Below are positions 16,443 through 24,124 of a DNA stretch of 34,385 nt, in pieces (the stretch's first letter is position 1; the number at the start of each line of letters is the position of its first letter). The translations under genes and the position numbers were made by a program. Origin of the DNA: Gallionella sp. (GTDB lineage: Bacteria > Pseudomonadota > Gammaproteobacteria > Burkholderiales > Gallionellaceae); contig JANXXX010000114.1 of NCBI GenBank assembly GCA_025350405.1, forward strand, positions 1-34,385. Reading direction: 5' to 3'. The notes beneath the pieces are model-generated. The model was not told the origin of the DNA. It saw only the letters and a list, made by a program, of their open reading frames with translations, and did not search any database.

Positions 16443-17903
16443 ATGAAAAATTCACTCCAACTTCGAATCTCCCAGCAACTGACGCTTACCCCGCAGTTGC
16501 AACAAGCTATTCGCTTGCTGCAACTCTCCACGCAGGATATGCATCAGGAAGTTGCGCGCATGCTGGAAGAGAACCCCATGCTGGAAGTGGCCGAGGAATC
16601 TACGACCACCCTTTTCCCGCAGGAATCTTCATCTACGGCATCGCTAAATACTTCGAGTACTTCCAATGACGAATCCGCGCAGTCTTCCAGCGATGACCGT
16701 AGCGCGGACGATTTTGGCCCAGATAATTTTGGCAGCGAGCCCGCCGACTGGAATACCGGCAGTGGCACCATGCGCAGTACGGATGACGAAGATGAAACCT
16801 ATCCCGAGCAGGCCGCCGAACAAGCCAGTCTGCGCGCTCACCTGCAAAACCAATTGACCACCACTTCACTCGATGAAAAAGATCGCAAGGTGGTCGGAAT
16901 GCTGATCGATGCACTGGATGAGAACGGATACCTGGCCCAGGATCTGGAAGAACTGGCAGCACTGTTGCCAGCCGAACTCGAGATCACGCTGGATGATCTG
17001 GAAACCGCGCTGGTACAACTGCAACACCTTGATCAACCCGGTCTGGGCGCACGCAATCTGGGCGAATGTCTGGCTTTGCAACTCAAAGCCTTGCCGGAAG
17101 ACACCCCGCAACGCGATTTGGCGATCCGCCTGGTTAGCCATCATCTGGACTTAGTAGCAGCACATGACTTTAGCAAGATCAAGAAGTTGCTGCGCTGCTG
17201 CGACGACGAGTTACGCACTGCACAGCACTTGATCACCTGTTTAAATCCAAAACCGGGCACCGAGTTTGGCCAAAGCGTCGCCGATTATGTGGTGCCCGAT
17301 GTGGTCGTGGAGAAATACAAAAACAAATGGCGCGCACGACTCAATGTGGAAGCAATGCCCAAGCTGCGCGTCAACCAGATCTACGCCAACATCCTCCAGC
17401 AGCGCGGCGATAAAAGCACCTCGCAGCTCGCCACGCAATTACAGGAAGCAAAGTGGCTGATCAAGAATTTGCAGCAGCGCTTCGATACTATCCTGCGCGT
17501 TGCCCAAGCCATCGTGGAACGGCAAGGCAACTTTTTCGAGCATGGCGAGATCGGGATGCGCCCGCTGGTGTTGCGCGAGATCGCCGATGAGCTGGAAATG
17601 CACGAATCCACCGTATCGCGCAGCACCACCCAGAAATTCATGCTGACCCCGCGCGGCATCTATGAATTCAAACATTTCTTTGGCAGCGGTCTGTCCACGG
17701 AAAGCGGCGGCACCTGTTCTTCCACCGCGATACGCGAGTTGATCAAACAACTGGTCAGCGCGGAAGACACGCACAAACCGCTTACCGACAGCCGCATGTC
17801 TGAAATCTTGGCACAGCAGGGCATAGTCGTCGCCCGGCGTACCATAGCAAAGTACCGGGAAGCATTGCGCATTCTCCCGGTGAATCTCCGTAAATCACTC
17901 TAA
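16443..17903 (+). CDS. rpoN: RNA polymerase sigma-54 factor RpoN
   Basis: The protein has 486 residues. Region I (1-50) is Gln- and Leu-rich (LTLTPQLQQAIRLLQLST) and contacts activators. An acidic, Ser-rich linker (about 55-125) follows, then the core-binding domain and the DNA-binding domain. The RpoN box ARRTIAKYRE lies at about 464-473 and reads the -24 element. The factor directs transcription at -24/-12 promoters with NtrC-type ATPases, and one such promoter sits in this window at 10033. The downstream hpf gene follows at 13 bp, as in many proteobacteria. Confidence 0.98.
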   Translation: MKNSLQLRISQQLTLTPQLQQAIRLLQLSTQDMHQEVARMLEENPMLEVAEESTTTLFPQESSSTASLNTSSTSNDESAQSSSDDRSADDFGPDNFGSEPADWNTGSGTMRSTDDEDETYPEQAAEQASLRAHLQNQLTTTSLDEKDRKVVGMLIDALDENGYLAQDLEELAALLPAELEITLDDLETALVQLQHLDQPGLGARNLGECLALQLKALPEDTPQRDLAIRLVSHHLDLVAAHDFSKIKKLLRCCDDELRTAQHLITCLNPKPGTEFGQSVADYVVPDVVVEKYKNKWRARLNVEAMPKLRVNQIYANILQQRGDKSTSQLATQLQEAKWLIKNLQQRFDTILRVAQAIVERQGNFFEHGEIGMRPLVLREIADELEMHESTVSRSTTQKFMLTPRGIYEFKHFFGSGLSTESGGTCSSTAIRELIKQLVSAEDTHKPLTDSRMSEILAQQGIVVARRTIAKYREALRILPVNLRKSL

Positions 17904-17916
17904 AAAGGAGCACATC

Positions 17917-18240
17917 ATGAACCTCCATCTAACCGGACGCCACATGGAAATCACCCCAGCCATTCGCGACTATGCGACCGGAAAATTCGGCAAGATCAAA
18001 CGCCACTTCGACAACGTGATCGACGTGAACATCATCCTTTCCGTTGAAAAACTGAAACAGAAGGCCGAAGCCACCGTACACATCAGCGGCAAGGATGTGT
18101 TCGTGGAATGCGTTGACGAAAACCTGTACGCCGCAATTGATGCGTTGGTGGACAAGCTGGATCGCCAGGTGGTGAAACACAAGGAAAAGCTCTCGGCGCG
18201 GCGCCATGACGATACCGGCAAATTTGCGGCAGCAGAGTAA
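17917..18240 (+). CDS. hpf: Ribosome hibernation promoting factor, short form (HPF/RaiA family)
   Basis: The 107-residue protein has the beta-alpha-beta-beta-beta-alpha fold signature: MNLHLTGRHMEITPAIRDYATGKFGKI at the start and VDKLDRQVVKHKEKL in the last helix. It binds the 30S decoding region and promotes 100S dimers or inactivation in stationary phase. It is short-form, without the C-terminal dimerisation domain of long HPF. A strong AAGGAG precedes the ATG. An intrinsic terminator-like hairpin follows directly. Confidence 0.95.
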   Translation: MNLHLTGRHMEITPAIRDYATGKFGKIKRHFDNVIDVNIILSVEKLKQKAEATVHISGKDVFVECVDENLYAAIDALVDKLDRQVVKHKEKLSARRHDDTGKFAAAE

Positions 18241-18248
18241 TCAACCAC

Positions 18249-18288
18249 GGGCGCCGGGGAATTAAAAAAAGCCCGCCGCCCATTTTTA
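18249..18288 (+). terminator. Hairpin terminator or attenuator between hpf and ptsN
   Basis: GGGCGCCGGG (18249-18258) pairs with CCCGCCGCCC (18272-18281), ten pairs with a single C/C mismatch, followed by ATTTTTAT. It should end or attenuate much of the rpoN-hpf transcript before ptsN, although the genes are usually treated as one cluster. Confidence 0.75.
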
Positions 18289-18301
18289 TCCCCTTCCGAT
18301 A

Positions 18302-18763
18302 ATGAATCTGATCAGCAAAATCCTGCTGTCCGACAATATCCTGTTGGACACCGAATCCACCAGCAAGAAACGCGTGTTCGAGCGCGTTGGCTTGTTGTTT
18401 GAAAATAACCAGCAGATCGGGCGCAGCCAGGTGTTTGACAGCCTTTTCGCTCGTGAAAAGCTCGGCTCGACCGGCTTGGGACAAGGCGTAGCAATACCGC
18501 ATGGCCGTATCGCAAAGTTGCGCGATGCGACTGCCGCGTTTGTCATGACTTCCCACCCGATTCCGTTCGATGCACCTGATGGGCTACCGGTAAACCTGAT
18601 TTTCGTATTGCTGGTACCGGAACGCGCCAACGATTTTCATCTGCAAATTCTCGGCGAGTTGGCGCAAATGTTCAGCGACACGCCATTCCGCAATCGCCTG
18701 CTCGCCTGCAAGGACACAGCCAGCATCCATCAATTGATTCATGACTGGAATAGCGCGACATGA
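18302..18763 (+). CDS. ptsN: Nitrogen-regulatory PTS IIA protein (PtsN, EIIA-Ntr)
   Basis: The 153-residue EIIA domain carries the phosphorylated histidine H67 in GVAIPHGRI. The N-terminus (NLISKILLSDNILLD, then SKKRVFE) is typical of betaproteobacterial PtsN. In the nitrogen PTS, phosphate passes from PtsP through NPr/HPr to PtsN, which then tunes potassium transport and other targets. No ptsP or ptsO/ptsH gene is in the window. The ATG lacks a clear Shine-Dalgarno sequence and lies 13 nt after the terminator-like hairpin. hprK begins 7 nt after its stop. Confidence 0.95.
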   Translation: MNLISKILLSDNILLDTESTSKKRVFERVGLLFENNQQIGRSQVFDSLFAREKLGSTGLGQGVAIPHGRIAKLRDATAAFVMTSHPIPFDAPDGLPVNLIFVLLVPERANDFHLQILGELAQMFSDTPFRNRLLACKDTASIHQLIHDWNSAT

Positions 18764-18770
18764 GGTTCCC

Positions 18771-19709
18771 ATGAGCCAGGTTAACGTCCGTCAATTATTT
18801 GAGGATAAGGAAGAACGGCTGCAACTCACTCGCGTTGCCGGAGCGGATGGTACCGATCGCATCATCAACAGTGATGAGGTTGATACCTCAAACAAAGGTC
18901 TCATCGGCCATCTCAACCTGATCCATCCGAACTGGGTGCAGGTGCTGAGCGAAACCGAGCTGGATTATCTGCGCAATCTCAGCGTGGAACAGCGCAACGA
19001 TGCATTTCGCCAAATCGATAAAAGCGGCACGACCTGTTTGATCGTGGCCGGCACAACCGACATCCCGCCGGAACTCATCAATTTTGCCAACCAGTCGAAC
19101 ATTCCGCTGTTCGCTTCGCCCAAACCCAGCGTGCACCTGATGTGGCTGATCCGCCACTATCTCGCCAAGGAGCTGGCGGCATCCACCACGCGCCACGGTG
19201 TGTTTCTCGACGTGCTGGGCGTCGGCGTAATGATCACCGGCGAGAGCGCGGTCGGCAAAAGCGAGCTCGGGCTGGAACTCATTTCGCGCGGCAATGGATT
19301 GCTGGCTGATGATATCGTCGAGCTTCATCGTGTCGCACCGGATACGCTGGAGGGTCGCTGCCCGGAATTGCTGCGCGACTTTCTCGAGGTGCGCGGCCTC
19401 GGCGTGTTGAATATCCGCACGATGTTCGGCGAAACAGCCGTGCGACGCAAGAAGAGCCTGAAGCTCATCGTGCACCTGCATCGCCCGCCCGGGGGCGATC
19501 TGTCGCAAATGGAACGCTTGCCGCTCAATGCCACTCACCAGGATATCCTCGGCGTTAAGGTCAGCACAGTAAACATTCCGGTGGTCGCCGGACGCAACCT
19601 CGCAGTATTGGTGGAGGCGGCGGCACGCAACTTTGTGCTGCAACAGCGCGGCATCGACAGCATGCAGGAATTCATTTCGCGCCACGACCAACTGCTGCTG
19701 GACGATTAG
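18771..19709 (+). CDS. hprK: HPr kinase/phosphorylase (HprK)
   Basis: This bifunctional enzyme phosphorylates and dephosphorylates HPr at serine. I place the start at the ATG at 18771, which has TGAGG just upstream, giving 312 residues; an earlier in-frame ATG at 18741 overlaps ptsN. The P-loop is GESAVGKS (157-164), the conserved histidine is H142 (TTRHGVF), and the family signature [11 protein letters not shown] lies at 205-215. In proteobacteria HprK occurs with ptsN and rapZ, as here, and is linked to regulation rather than classic catabolite repression. HPr itself is not encoded in the window. Confidence 0.95.
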   Translation: MSQVNVRQLFEDKEERLQLTRVAGADGTDRIINSDEVDTSNKGLIGHLNLIHPNWVQVLSETELDYLRNLSVEQRNDAFRQIDKSGTTCLIVAGTTDIPPELINFANQSNIPLFASPKPSVHLMWLIRHYLAKELAASTTRHGVFLDVLGVGVMITGESAVGKSELGLELISRGNGLLADDIVELHRVAPDTLEGRCPELLRDFLEVRGLGVLNIRTMFGETAVRRKKSLKLIVHLHRPPGGDLSQMERLPLNATHQDILGVKVSTVNIPVVAGRNLAVLVEAAARNFVLQQRGIDSMQEFISRHDQLLLDD

Positions 19710-19723
19710 ACAGAGGACCCAAG

Positions 19724-20563
19724 GTGCAGCTATTCCTGATCAGCGGCTTATCCGGCTCCGGCAAGAGTATTGCGCTCAAGGTTCTTGAAGATAGCGGCTA
19801 TTACTGCGTGGACAATCTGCCCGCCGACATGCTGGCCGCACTGGTGGAACACCTGCAGTTTGCCGGTTACAGCAACATCGCCGTCAGCGTTGATGTGCGC
19901 AGCGCCAACAGCGTGCAACGCCTGCCGTCGCTGTTGCAGCAAATCAAACAGCAAAACGTGGACGTGCATGTGTTGTTTCTGGATGCCCAGACCGACACGC
20001 TGGTCAAACGTTTTTCGGAAACGCGCCGCCTGCACCCGCTCAGTGACGGTGTTCGTACCCTGCCGGAATGCGTCCATTACGAACGCGAACTGCTCGCCGA
20101 GATCAGCGACATCGGCCATCATATTGACACCTCCGAACTCAACGCCAATGCCCTGCGCGCCTGGATCAAACAATTCATCAAACTGGATCGCGCGCGCCTT
20201 ACGCTGCTGTTCCAATCGTTCGGCTATAAACACGGCATCCCGCTGGACTCCGACCTAGTATTCGATGTGCGCTGCCTGCCCAATCCGCACTACAACCCGG
20301 AGCTACAGCCACTTACCGGGTGCGATACGGCAGTGATCGAATTTCTCGACAGCACGTCCATCACACAGGATATGTTCTGCGACATACGAAATTTCATCGA
20401 ACGCTGGCTACCCAGTTTCGTCGCCGACAATCGCAGCTACCTGACCGTGGCCATCGGCTGCACCGGCGGACAGCACCGCTCGGTCTATCTCGCCGAAAAG
20501 CTCGCACGTTACTTCGAGCAACAGCAACAAGTGCTGGTCCGTCATCGCGAACTGAGCCAGTAA
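19724..20563 (+). CDS. rapZ: RNase adapter protein RapZ
   Basis: The 279-residue protein has a P-loop GLSGSGKS (8-15) in the N-terminal kinase-like domain and the C-terminal motif [19 protein letters not shown]. In enterobacteria RapZ senses glucosamine-6-phosphate and guides RNase E to GlmZ sRNA; the sRNA partner in betaproteobacteria is unknown to me. The start is GTG at 19724, preceded by GAGGAC. It follows hprK by 14 bp and is followed two bases later by an unrelated membrane-protein gene. Confidence 0.95.
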   Translation: MQLFLISGLSGSGKSIALKVLEDSGYYCVDNLPADMLAALVEHLQFAGYSNIAVSVDVRSANSVQRLPSLLQQIKQQNVDVHVLFLDAQTDTLVKRFSETRRLHPLSDGVRTLPECVHYERELLAEISDIGHHIDTSELNANALRAWIKQFIKLDRARLTLLFQSFGYKHGIPLDSDLVFDVRCLPNPHYNPELQPLTGCDTAVIEFLDSTSITQDMFCDIRNFIERWLPSFVADNRSYLTVAIGCTGGQHRSVYLAEKLARYFEQQQQVLVRHRELSQ

Positions 20564-20565
20564 TC

Positions 20566-20946
20566 ATGTATGGAGCCGCATTGCAGCACATCAAGCCGGG
20601 TGACTGGCTGACGCTGTTGCTCAGTAGCCTGTTCGTGGTGGCGTTGACGCTCACACTGTGGAGCGGCGACCTCGCCGACAAGGCCATCATCCGCAGCGGC
20701 GGAAAGATCTTCCGCGAGGTGCCGCTGTCACCCGACCAGCAGATTGAAGTGCCCGGCCCGCTTGGCATCAGTATCATCAGCATCCAGCAACGCAAGGCAC
20801 GCATCGCCTCCGACCCCAGCCCGCGCCAATACTGCGTGCGCCAAGGTTGGTTGCAACAGGCCGGAGAGATCGCGCTGTGTCTGCCTAACCAAGTGAGCGT
20901 TGAGTTAGCCGGTAGCAAGAAAAAATATGACAGCCTCAATTATTAA
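20566..20946 (+). CDS. NusG domain II-containing membrane protein
   Basis: The start is the ATG at 20566, two bases after the rapZ stop, giving 126 residues. One membrane helix (about 14-32) is followed by a small extracytoplasmic beta domain of the NusG_II type (GGKIFREVPLSPDQQIEVPGPLG and the CVRQGW...LCLPNQV region). The two cysteines in CVRQGW and LCLPNQ fit the pattern of this family. Related proteins are usually encoded beside a Gx transporter, and often near ApbE flavin transferase or Rnf/Nqr genes, so a redox-complex assembly role is suspected but unproven. It overlaps the next gene by 20 bp. Confidence 0.8.
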   Translation: MYGAALQHIKPGDWLTLLLSSLFVVALTLTLWSGDLADKAIIRSGGKIFREVPLSPDQQIEVPGPLGISIISIQQRKARIASDPSPRQYCVRQGWLQQAGEIALCLPNQVSVELAGSKKKYDSLNY

Positions 20947-21475
20947 ACTCAGTACCACCGCCGAAGACCACCACATCGCGCGCATGGCGGCGGTGGCGCT
21001 CGGCCTGACGATACTGGAGAACGCCATCCCCTCCCCGTTGCCCGGCGTCAAACCGGGGCTGGCCAACATCGTCACGCTGATCGTGCTGGCGCGTTACGGC
21101 TGGCGCACCGCCGCGTGGGTGTCGCTGCTGCGCGTGGTGGCGGGCAGCTTGCTGTTCGGTAATTTCTTGACGCCGGGATTCTTCCTCAGTCTGTCCGGCG
21201 CCGTGCTCAGCCTAATCGTGCTGGCCTTTGCCCGGCATTTGCCGGCGCGCTGGTTCGGCCCGGTCAGCCACAGCATCTACGCCGCTTTTGCGCACATCAC
21301 CGGACAGATGCTGGTGGTGTACCTGTGGCTGATCCCGCATGCCGGCATCGCCTACCTGATCCCGATCTTCGCCACCGCCGCGCTGGTGTTCGGCGCGGTG
21401 AACGGGTTGATCGCGGCGCGGTTCATGGATGATAAAACCATCTATCCGCAGATTACGCAGATTCACACAGATTAA
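20927..21475 (+). CDS. Gx transporter family protein (annotated heptaprenyl diphosphate synthase component I)
   Basis: This 182-residue integral membrane protein has about five helices and Gly/Pro-rich loops (ENAIPSPLPGVKPGLANIVTL). Such proteins are often called heptaprenyl diphosphate synthase component I by automatic transfer, but they look like small ECF-type substrate-binding membrane proteins. It forms a pair with the NusG_II gene, overlapping it by 20 bp. The final ten or so residues (IYPQITQIHTD) are encoded by the left arm of a dispersed inverted repeat (21445-21538), so the native C-terminus has probably been replaced or extended. Confidence 0.8.
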   Translation: MTASIIKLSTTAEDHHIARMAAVALGLTILENAIPSPLPGVKPGLANIVTLIVLARYGWRTAAWVSLLRVVAGSLLFGNFLTPGFFLSLSGAVLSLIVLAFARHLPARWFGPVSHSIYAAFAHITGQMLVVYLWLIPHAGIAYLIPIFATAALVFGAVNGLIAARFMDDKTIYPQITQIHTD

Positions 21476-21538
21476 AACCCACCAGCACCGGTTTGGATTT
21501 TTGTTTTTAATCTTGCGTTAATCTGCGTAATCTGCGGA
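21445..21538. repeat. Long inverted repeat overlapping the 3' end of the Gx gene
   Basis: A perfect 19-bp arm at 21445-21463 is inverted at 21520-21538, with further partial pairing inside (AGATTAAAA on both sides). The sequence family (CGCAGATTACGCAGATT and its complement) is a dispersed repeat I recognise from many proteobacterial genomes. The left arm encodes the end of the Gx protein. The folded RNA could act as a terminator or 3' stabiliser before ubiX. Confidence 0.85.
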
Positions 21539-21590
21539 CAAAAGTCTTTTGCAGGATAATGAGTCACCCCGAACAACAAACACTACACAC

Positions 21591-22190
21591 ATGAAAACCA
21601 TCACCCTTGCCTTCACAGGTGCATCCGGTCTGCCCTACGGCATGCGCCTGCTGGAATGCCTGCTGCAAAGCGGACAGCGCGTGCATCTGGTTTATTCGCA
21701 AGCCGCGCAGATCGTCGCCAAGCAGGAACTGGATTTCACGCTGCCAAACCGTCCGCAAGATGCGGAGCAGCTATTCGCGGAACGTTTCGGCAAATTCAGC
21801 GGCGAGCTGAAAGTGTTCGGCATCCAGGACTGGTACGCGCCGATGGCCTCCGGCTCCAACCCCGGCGATGCGATGGTGGTATGCCCCTGCACGATGGGCA
21901 CGCTGGGCAAGATCGCGGGCGGCATCAGTGATGATCTGATTGCGCGTACCGCCGATGTGATGCTCAAGGAAAAACGCACGCTGATATTAGTGCCGCGCGA
22001 GATGCCGTTCTCCGCGATCCATCTGGAGAACATGCTCAAGCTGTCGCATGCAGGAGCCATCATCATGCCGCCCAATCCCGGCTTCTATCATCATCCGCAG
22101 AGCGTGCAGGATATTGTGGATTTTGTGGTGGCGAGGATACTCGATCATTTGGGGGTGAAGCAGGAGTTGATGAAGAAGTGGGGCGAATGA
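21591..22190 (+). CDS. ubiX: Flavin prenyltransferase UbiX
   Basis: UbiX prenylates FMN to make the cofactor of the UbiD decarboxylase in ubiquinone biosynthesis. The 199-residue protein from the ATG at 21591 has the flavin-binding TGASGLPYG (8-16), the MASGSNPGDAMVVCPCTMGTL region, and the PREMPFS motif. A longer in-frame reading from TTG at 21549 adds an unlikely 14 residues. No clear Shine-Dalgarno sequence is visible at the ATG. The upstream spacer contains the 21445-21538 inverted repeat. UbiD is not in the window. Confidence 0.95.
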   Translation: MKTITLAFTGASGLPYGMRLLECLLQSGQRVHLVYSQAAQIVAKQELDFTLPNRPQDAEQLFAERFGKFSGELKVFGIQDWYAPMASGSNPGDAMVVCPCTMGTLGKIAGGISDDLIARTADVMLKEKRTLILVPREMPFSAIHLENMLKLSHAGAIIMPPNPGFYHHPQSVQDIVDFVVARILDHLGVKQELMKKWGE

Positions 22191-22292
22191 AGTTGTCGGG
22201 CTACCCCGGCGAGGTTTCATTTAAACAACCGTAAGCATGTAAAATTCACGTTACCCAAAAAATAATTTCCATCCCGAAGGAACGCATCAAGC

Positions 22293-22781
22293 ATGATAGA
22301 AACCCTCACCCTGATCACCCTGTGCATGTTGTATCTCATTTATGTGCGCCCGGGTAAAACGCCTCCTCTGAACAATCCCTTGGTGATCGAGCGCCCCGGT
22401 AAGTATCATGCCTTGCTCGCACCCAATCTCAATCTGGCGCAACCGCTAGTCGAAGCTATCGCTCAACGCTTGCAGGAATCCCCCGGTGGCAGCGGAAACA
22501 GCACCACGCAATTTTTCGAAGTACTAGATTCGCACGTCACCGCGCATGGACATGCGGCTTATTTGCTGGCCATCACGAAGCGCAACGGGATGCTGTATTT
22601 TCAGGCCGCCGCGCCTGTCGACAATAGCGACCACTTGAAAATCATCAGCGAGTTCTCAAGAAAAGTATTGGAGAAGCTTCCGCTCGCAGGTGAACCGGAC
22701 GACACGGTCAATCATGAAATCGTCAGCGCCGCACAACAAGTCGCAAACGCAAGAAGTGTTGAAATCGCCCGGATTCAGTAG
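22293..22781 (+). CDS. Hypothetical membrane-anchored protein
   Basis: I do not recognise this 162-residue protein. It begins with a hydrophobic segment (about 4-18, TLTLITLCMLYLIYV) that could be a signal anchor. A soluble domain follows (about 30-160) with mixed alpha/beta character and no obvious catalytic motif. A good Shine-Dalgarno sequence (GAAGGAA) precedes the ATG, and the codon use looks like its neighbours, so I take it as real. ubiX lies 102 bp upstream on the same strand. The next gene on the right is on the other strand. Confidence 0.65.
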   Translation: MIETLTLITLCMLYLIYVRPGKTPPLNNPLVIERPGKYHALLAPNLNLAQPLVEAIAQRLQESPGGSGNSTTQFFEVLDSHVTAHGHAAYLLAITKRNGMLYFQAAAPVDNSDHLKIISEFSRKVLEKLPLAGEPDDTVNHEIVSAAQQVANARSVEIARIQ

Positions 22782-22933
22782 AGAACCTTCACCGCATGAT
22801 AATGCAAGTCTCTTGCACAGCGTTCAAGCCCGGCAAGGTTGGCACGCTGTGTGTTTCGTGCCAATAAAGGCTTGAATATGGATCGCAGGAAATCAACTGG
22901 TTACCCGACTAGACTCCGCTTCGCGAGAAGACT

Positions 22934-24058
22934 TTACATGCCCGTAGACGCGAACCACGAGAAGAGAATGGAGACCCAATTGGCGATGCCGCGACCTAGC
23001 AATTCTTCTCCGGCGATGCCGTGTGCGATCTTGTTTCTTAGGTTGATTCCTTTTGGATGGGTATAGAATGTTCTGAGGTGGTGGCGAGCTGTTGGATCGA
23101 ACTTTGCCGCGAAGGTTTCGTCGCGAAGGACTTTGCCCATGCCAATCACTTCTAGGCCGCCCGCTTCGTTGCTCGGCCGCAACACCGATTCCCCCATGGA
23201 TACCAGAACCTCCCTCAACGCCGCTTCAACTTGCGGCACCAAGATATGGATTGCCTTGACGGTATCTTCCTCAAACCAAGCCTTGATCCCATGCTTCAAC
23301 ATGGCGTGGGTATGCGCCTGGAAGAGCGGACTTTGCGCGAGGAAGGCGAACAGTCCATCCGCATCGATGTTCCACCTCGTCTTCGCATTCTCCAAAGCTT
23401 GATGGACGAACGGCGCTGCTGCTCCGATCAGCATGGCGGACTGGTTGATCATCCGGCCAGGCATGTCGTCCTTGACCGAACCGATGGTGGCGGCCGTGGT
23501 GCCGCCCTTGCCCATGATGACGATCCCGATATGAGCCTGAAGCGGCGCAACGGCGGCTGCCGTTTCGACCATGCCGCGCAGGGTCGTCTCGCTCGTCATC
23601 AAATTCACCGCGATGCGAGAGAGGGCAAGCTCTGCTGAACCCGCCGTGAGTTCGTCAAGCCATGCGAGCATCTCAGATGGTGGAACATCGATATCTACCG
23701 ACAACCGCTTCATCGATTGATGGGCCTCGTCTGCCCGTGCTCGAATGGAGGATTCAACCCGAGCCACATCAGCCGTGAGTTTGGCGGCACGGTATTTCGT
23801 ATTCAGAGTTTCGAGCCATGAAATGGCGGTGAGCGCGTCAGCCTTCTTGGCGATCGCCTCGAATGCTGCCCCTGCTGTTCTGAGGGCGGAGTTATATTTG
23901 GAATCGTCGCTTTTTGGCAACCAGCGGCCGATCCTTTCGGCGGCATTCAAGGCTTGATGAGGATCGAATCGCTCGGAGTCTTCGATATTGGAATGGGCTG
24001 CAAGGCTTGTATTCAGCCAATCCATCAGCTCGGAGCGCTCAGGTTCGGATAATGCCAA
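22934..24058 (-). CDS. DUF4209-type protein, C-terminal piece after an in-frame TAG
   Basis: This 374-residue stretch, read from a TTG at 24058, carries what I recognise as a DUF4209-like domain (about 120-360). It includes VKAIHILVPQVEAALREVL and the terminal LRNKIAHGIAGEELLGR. The R341-N-x3-H346 pattern resembles the Rx4-6H motif of HEPN-fold RNases or their inactive relatives. Reading upstream in the same frame there is no stop for 21 codons, then one TAG (24122-24124), then the other piece. The two almost certainly derive from one gene of about 600 codons. Translation might restart at TTG 24058 or the ATG inside ELMDWL; neither has a convincing Shine-Dalgarno sequence. Confidence 0.7.
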   Translation of the reverse strand: MALSEPERSELMDWLNTSLAAHSNIEDSERFDPHQALNAAERIGRWLPKSDDSKYNSALRTAGAAFEAIAKKADALTAISWLETLNTKYRAAKLTADVARVESSIRARADEAHQSMKRLSVDIDVPPSEMLAWLDELTAGSAELALSRIAVNLMTSETTLRGMVETAAAVAPLQAHIGIVIMGKGGTTAATIGSVKDDMPGRMINQSAMLIGAAAPFVHQALENAKTRWNIDADGLFAFLAQSPLFQAHTHAMLKHGIKAWFEEDTVKAIHILVPQVEAALREVLVSMGESVLRPSNEAGGLEVIGMGKVLRDETFAAKFDPTARHHLRTFYTHPKGINLRNKIAHGIAGEELLGRGIANWVSILFSWFASTGM

Positions 24059-24121
24059 GCCCTTGCTGTTGTTCCATAGCAGATCGTCGATCTGCCATAT
24101 GCTGGAATCTCCCGATTTCAG

Positions 24122-24124
24122 CTA
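24122..24124 (-). other. In-frame amber stop splitting the DUF4209-type gene
   Basis: The codon TAG (CTA on the given strand) sits between SYQRE and LKSGDSS. The pieces either side are in the same frame (22934 and 24122 differ by 1188, a multiple of 3), and the joined product of about 599 residues fits the usual size I recall for the family. A nonsense mutation or a sequencing error is the simplest reading. Confidence 0.85.

Noticed and set aside
18741-18770. Earlier hprK start overlapping ptsN
   Set aside because: The ATG at 18771 has TGAGG upstream and gives the family-typical N-terminus.
24122-24124. Amber codon as pyrrolysine or other programmed recoding
   Set aside because: No Pyl machinery or structured downstream element is visible, and betaproteobacteria normally lack Pyl. 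A nonsense mutation or sequencing error is simpler.
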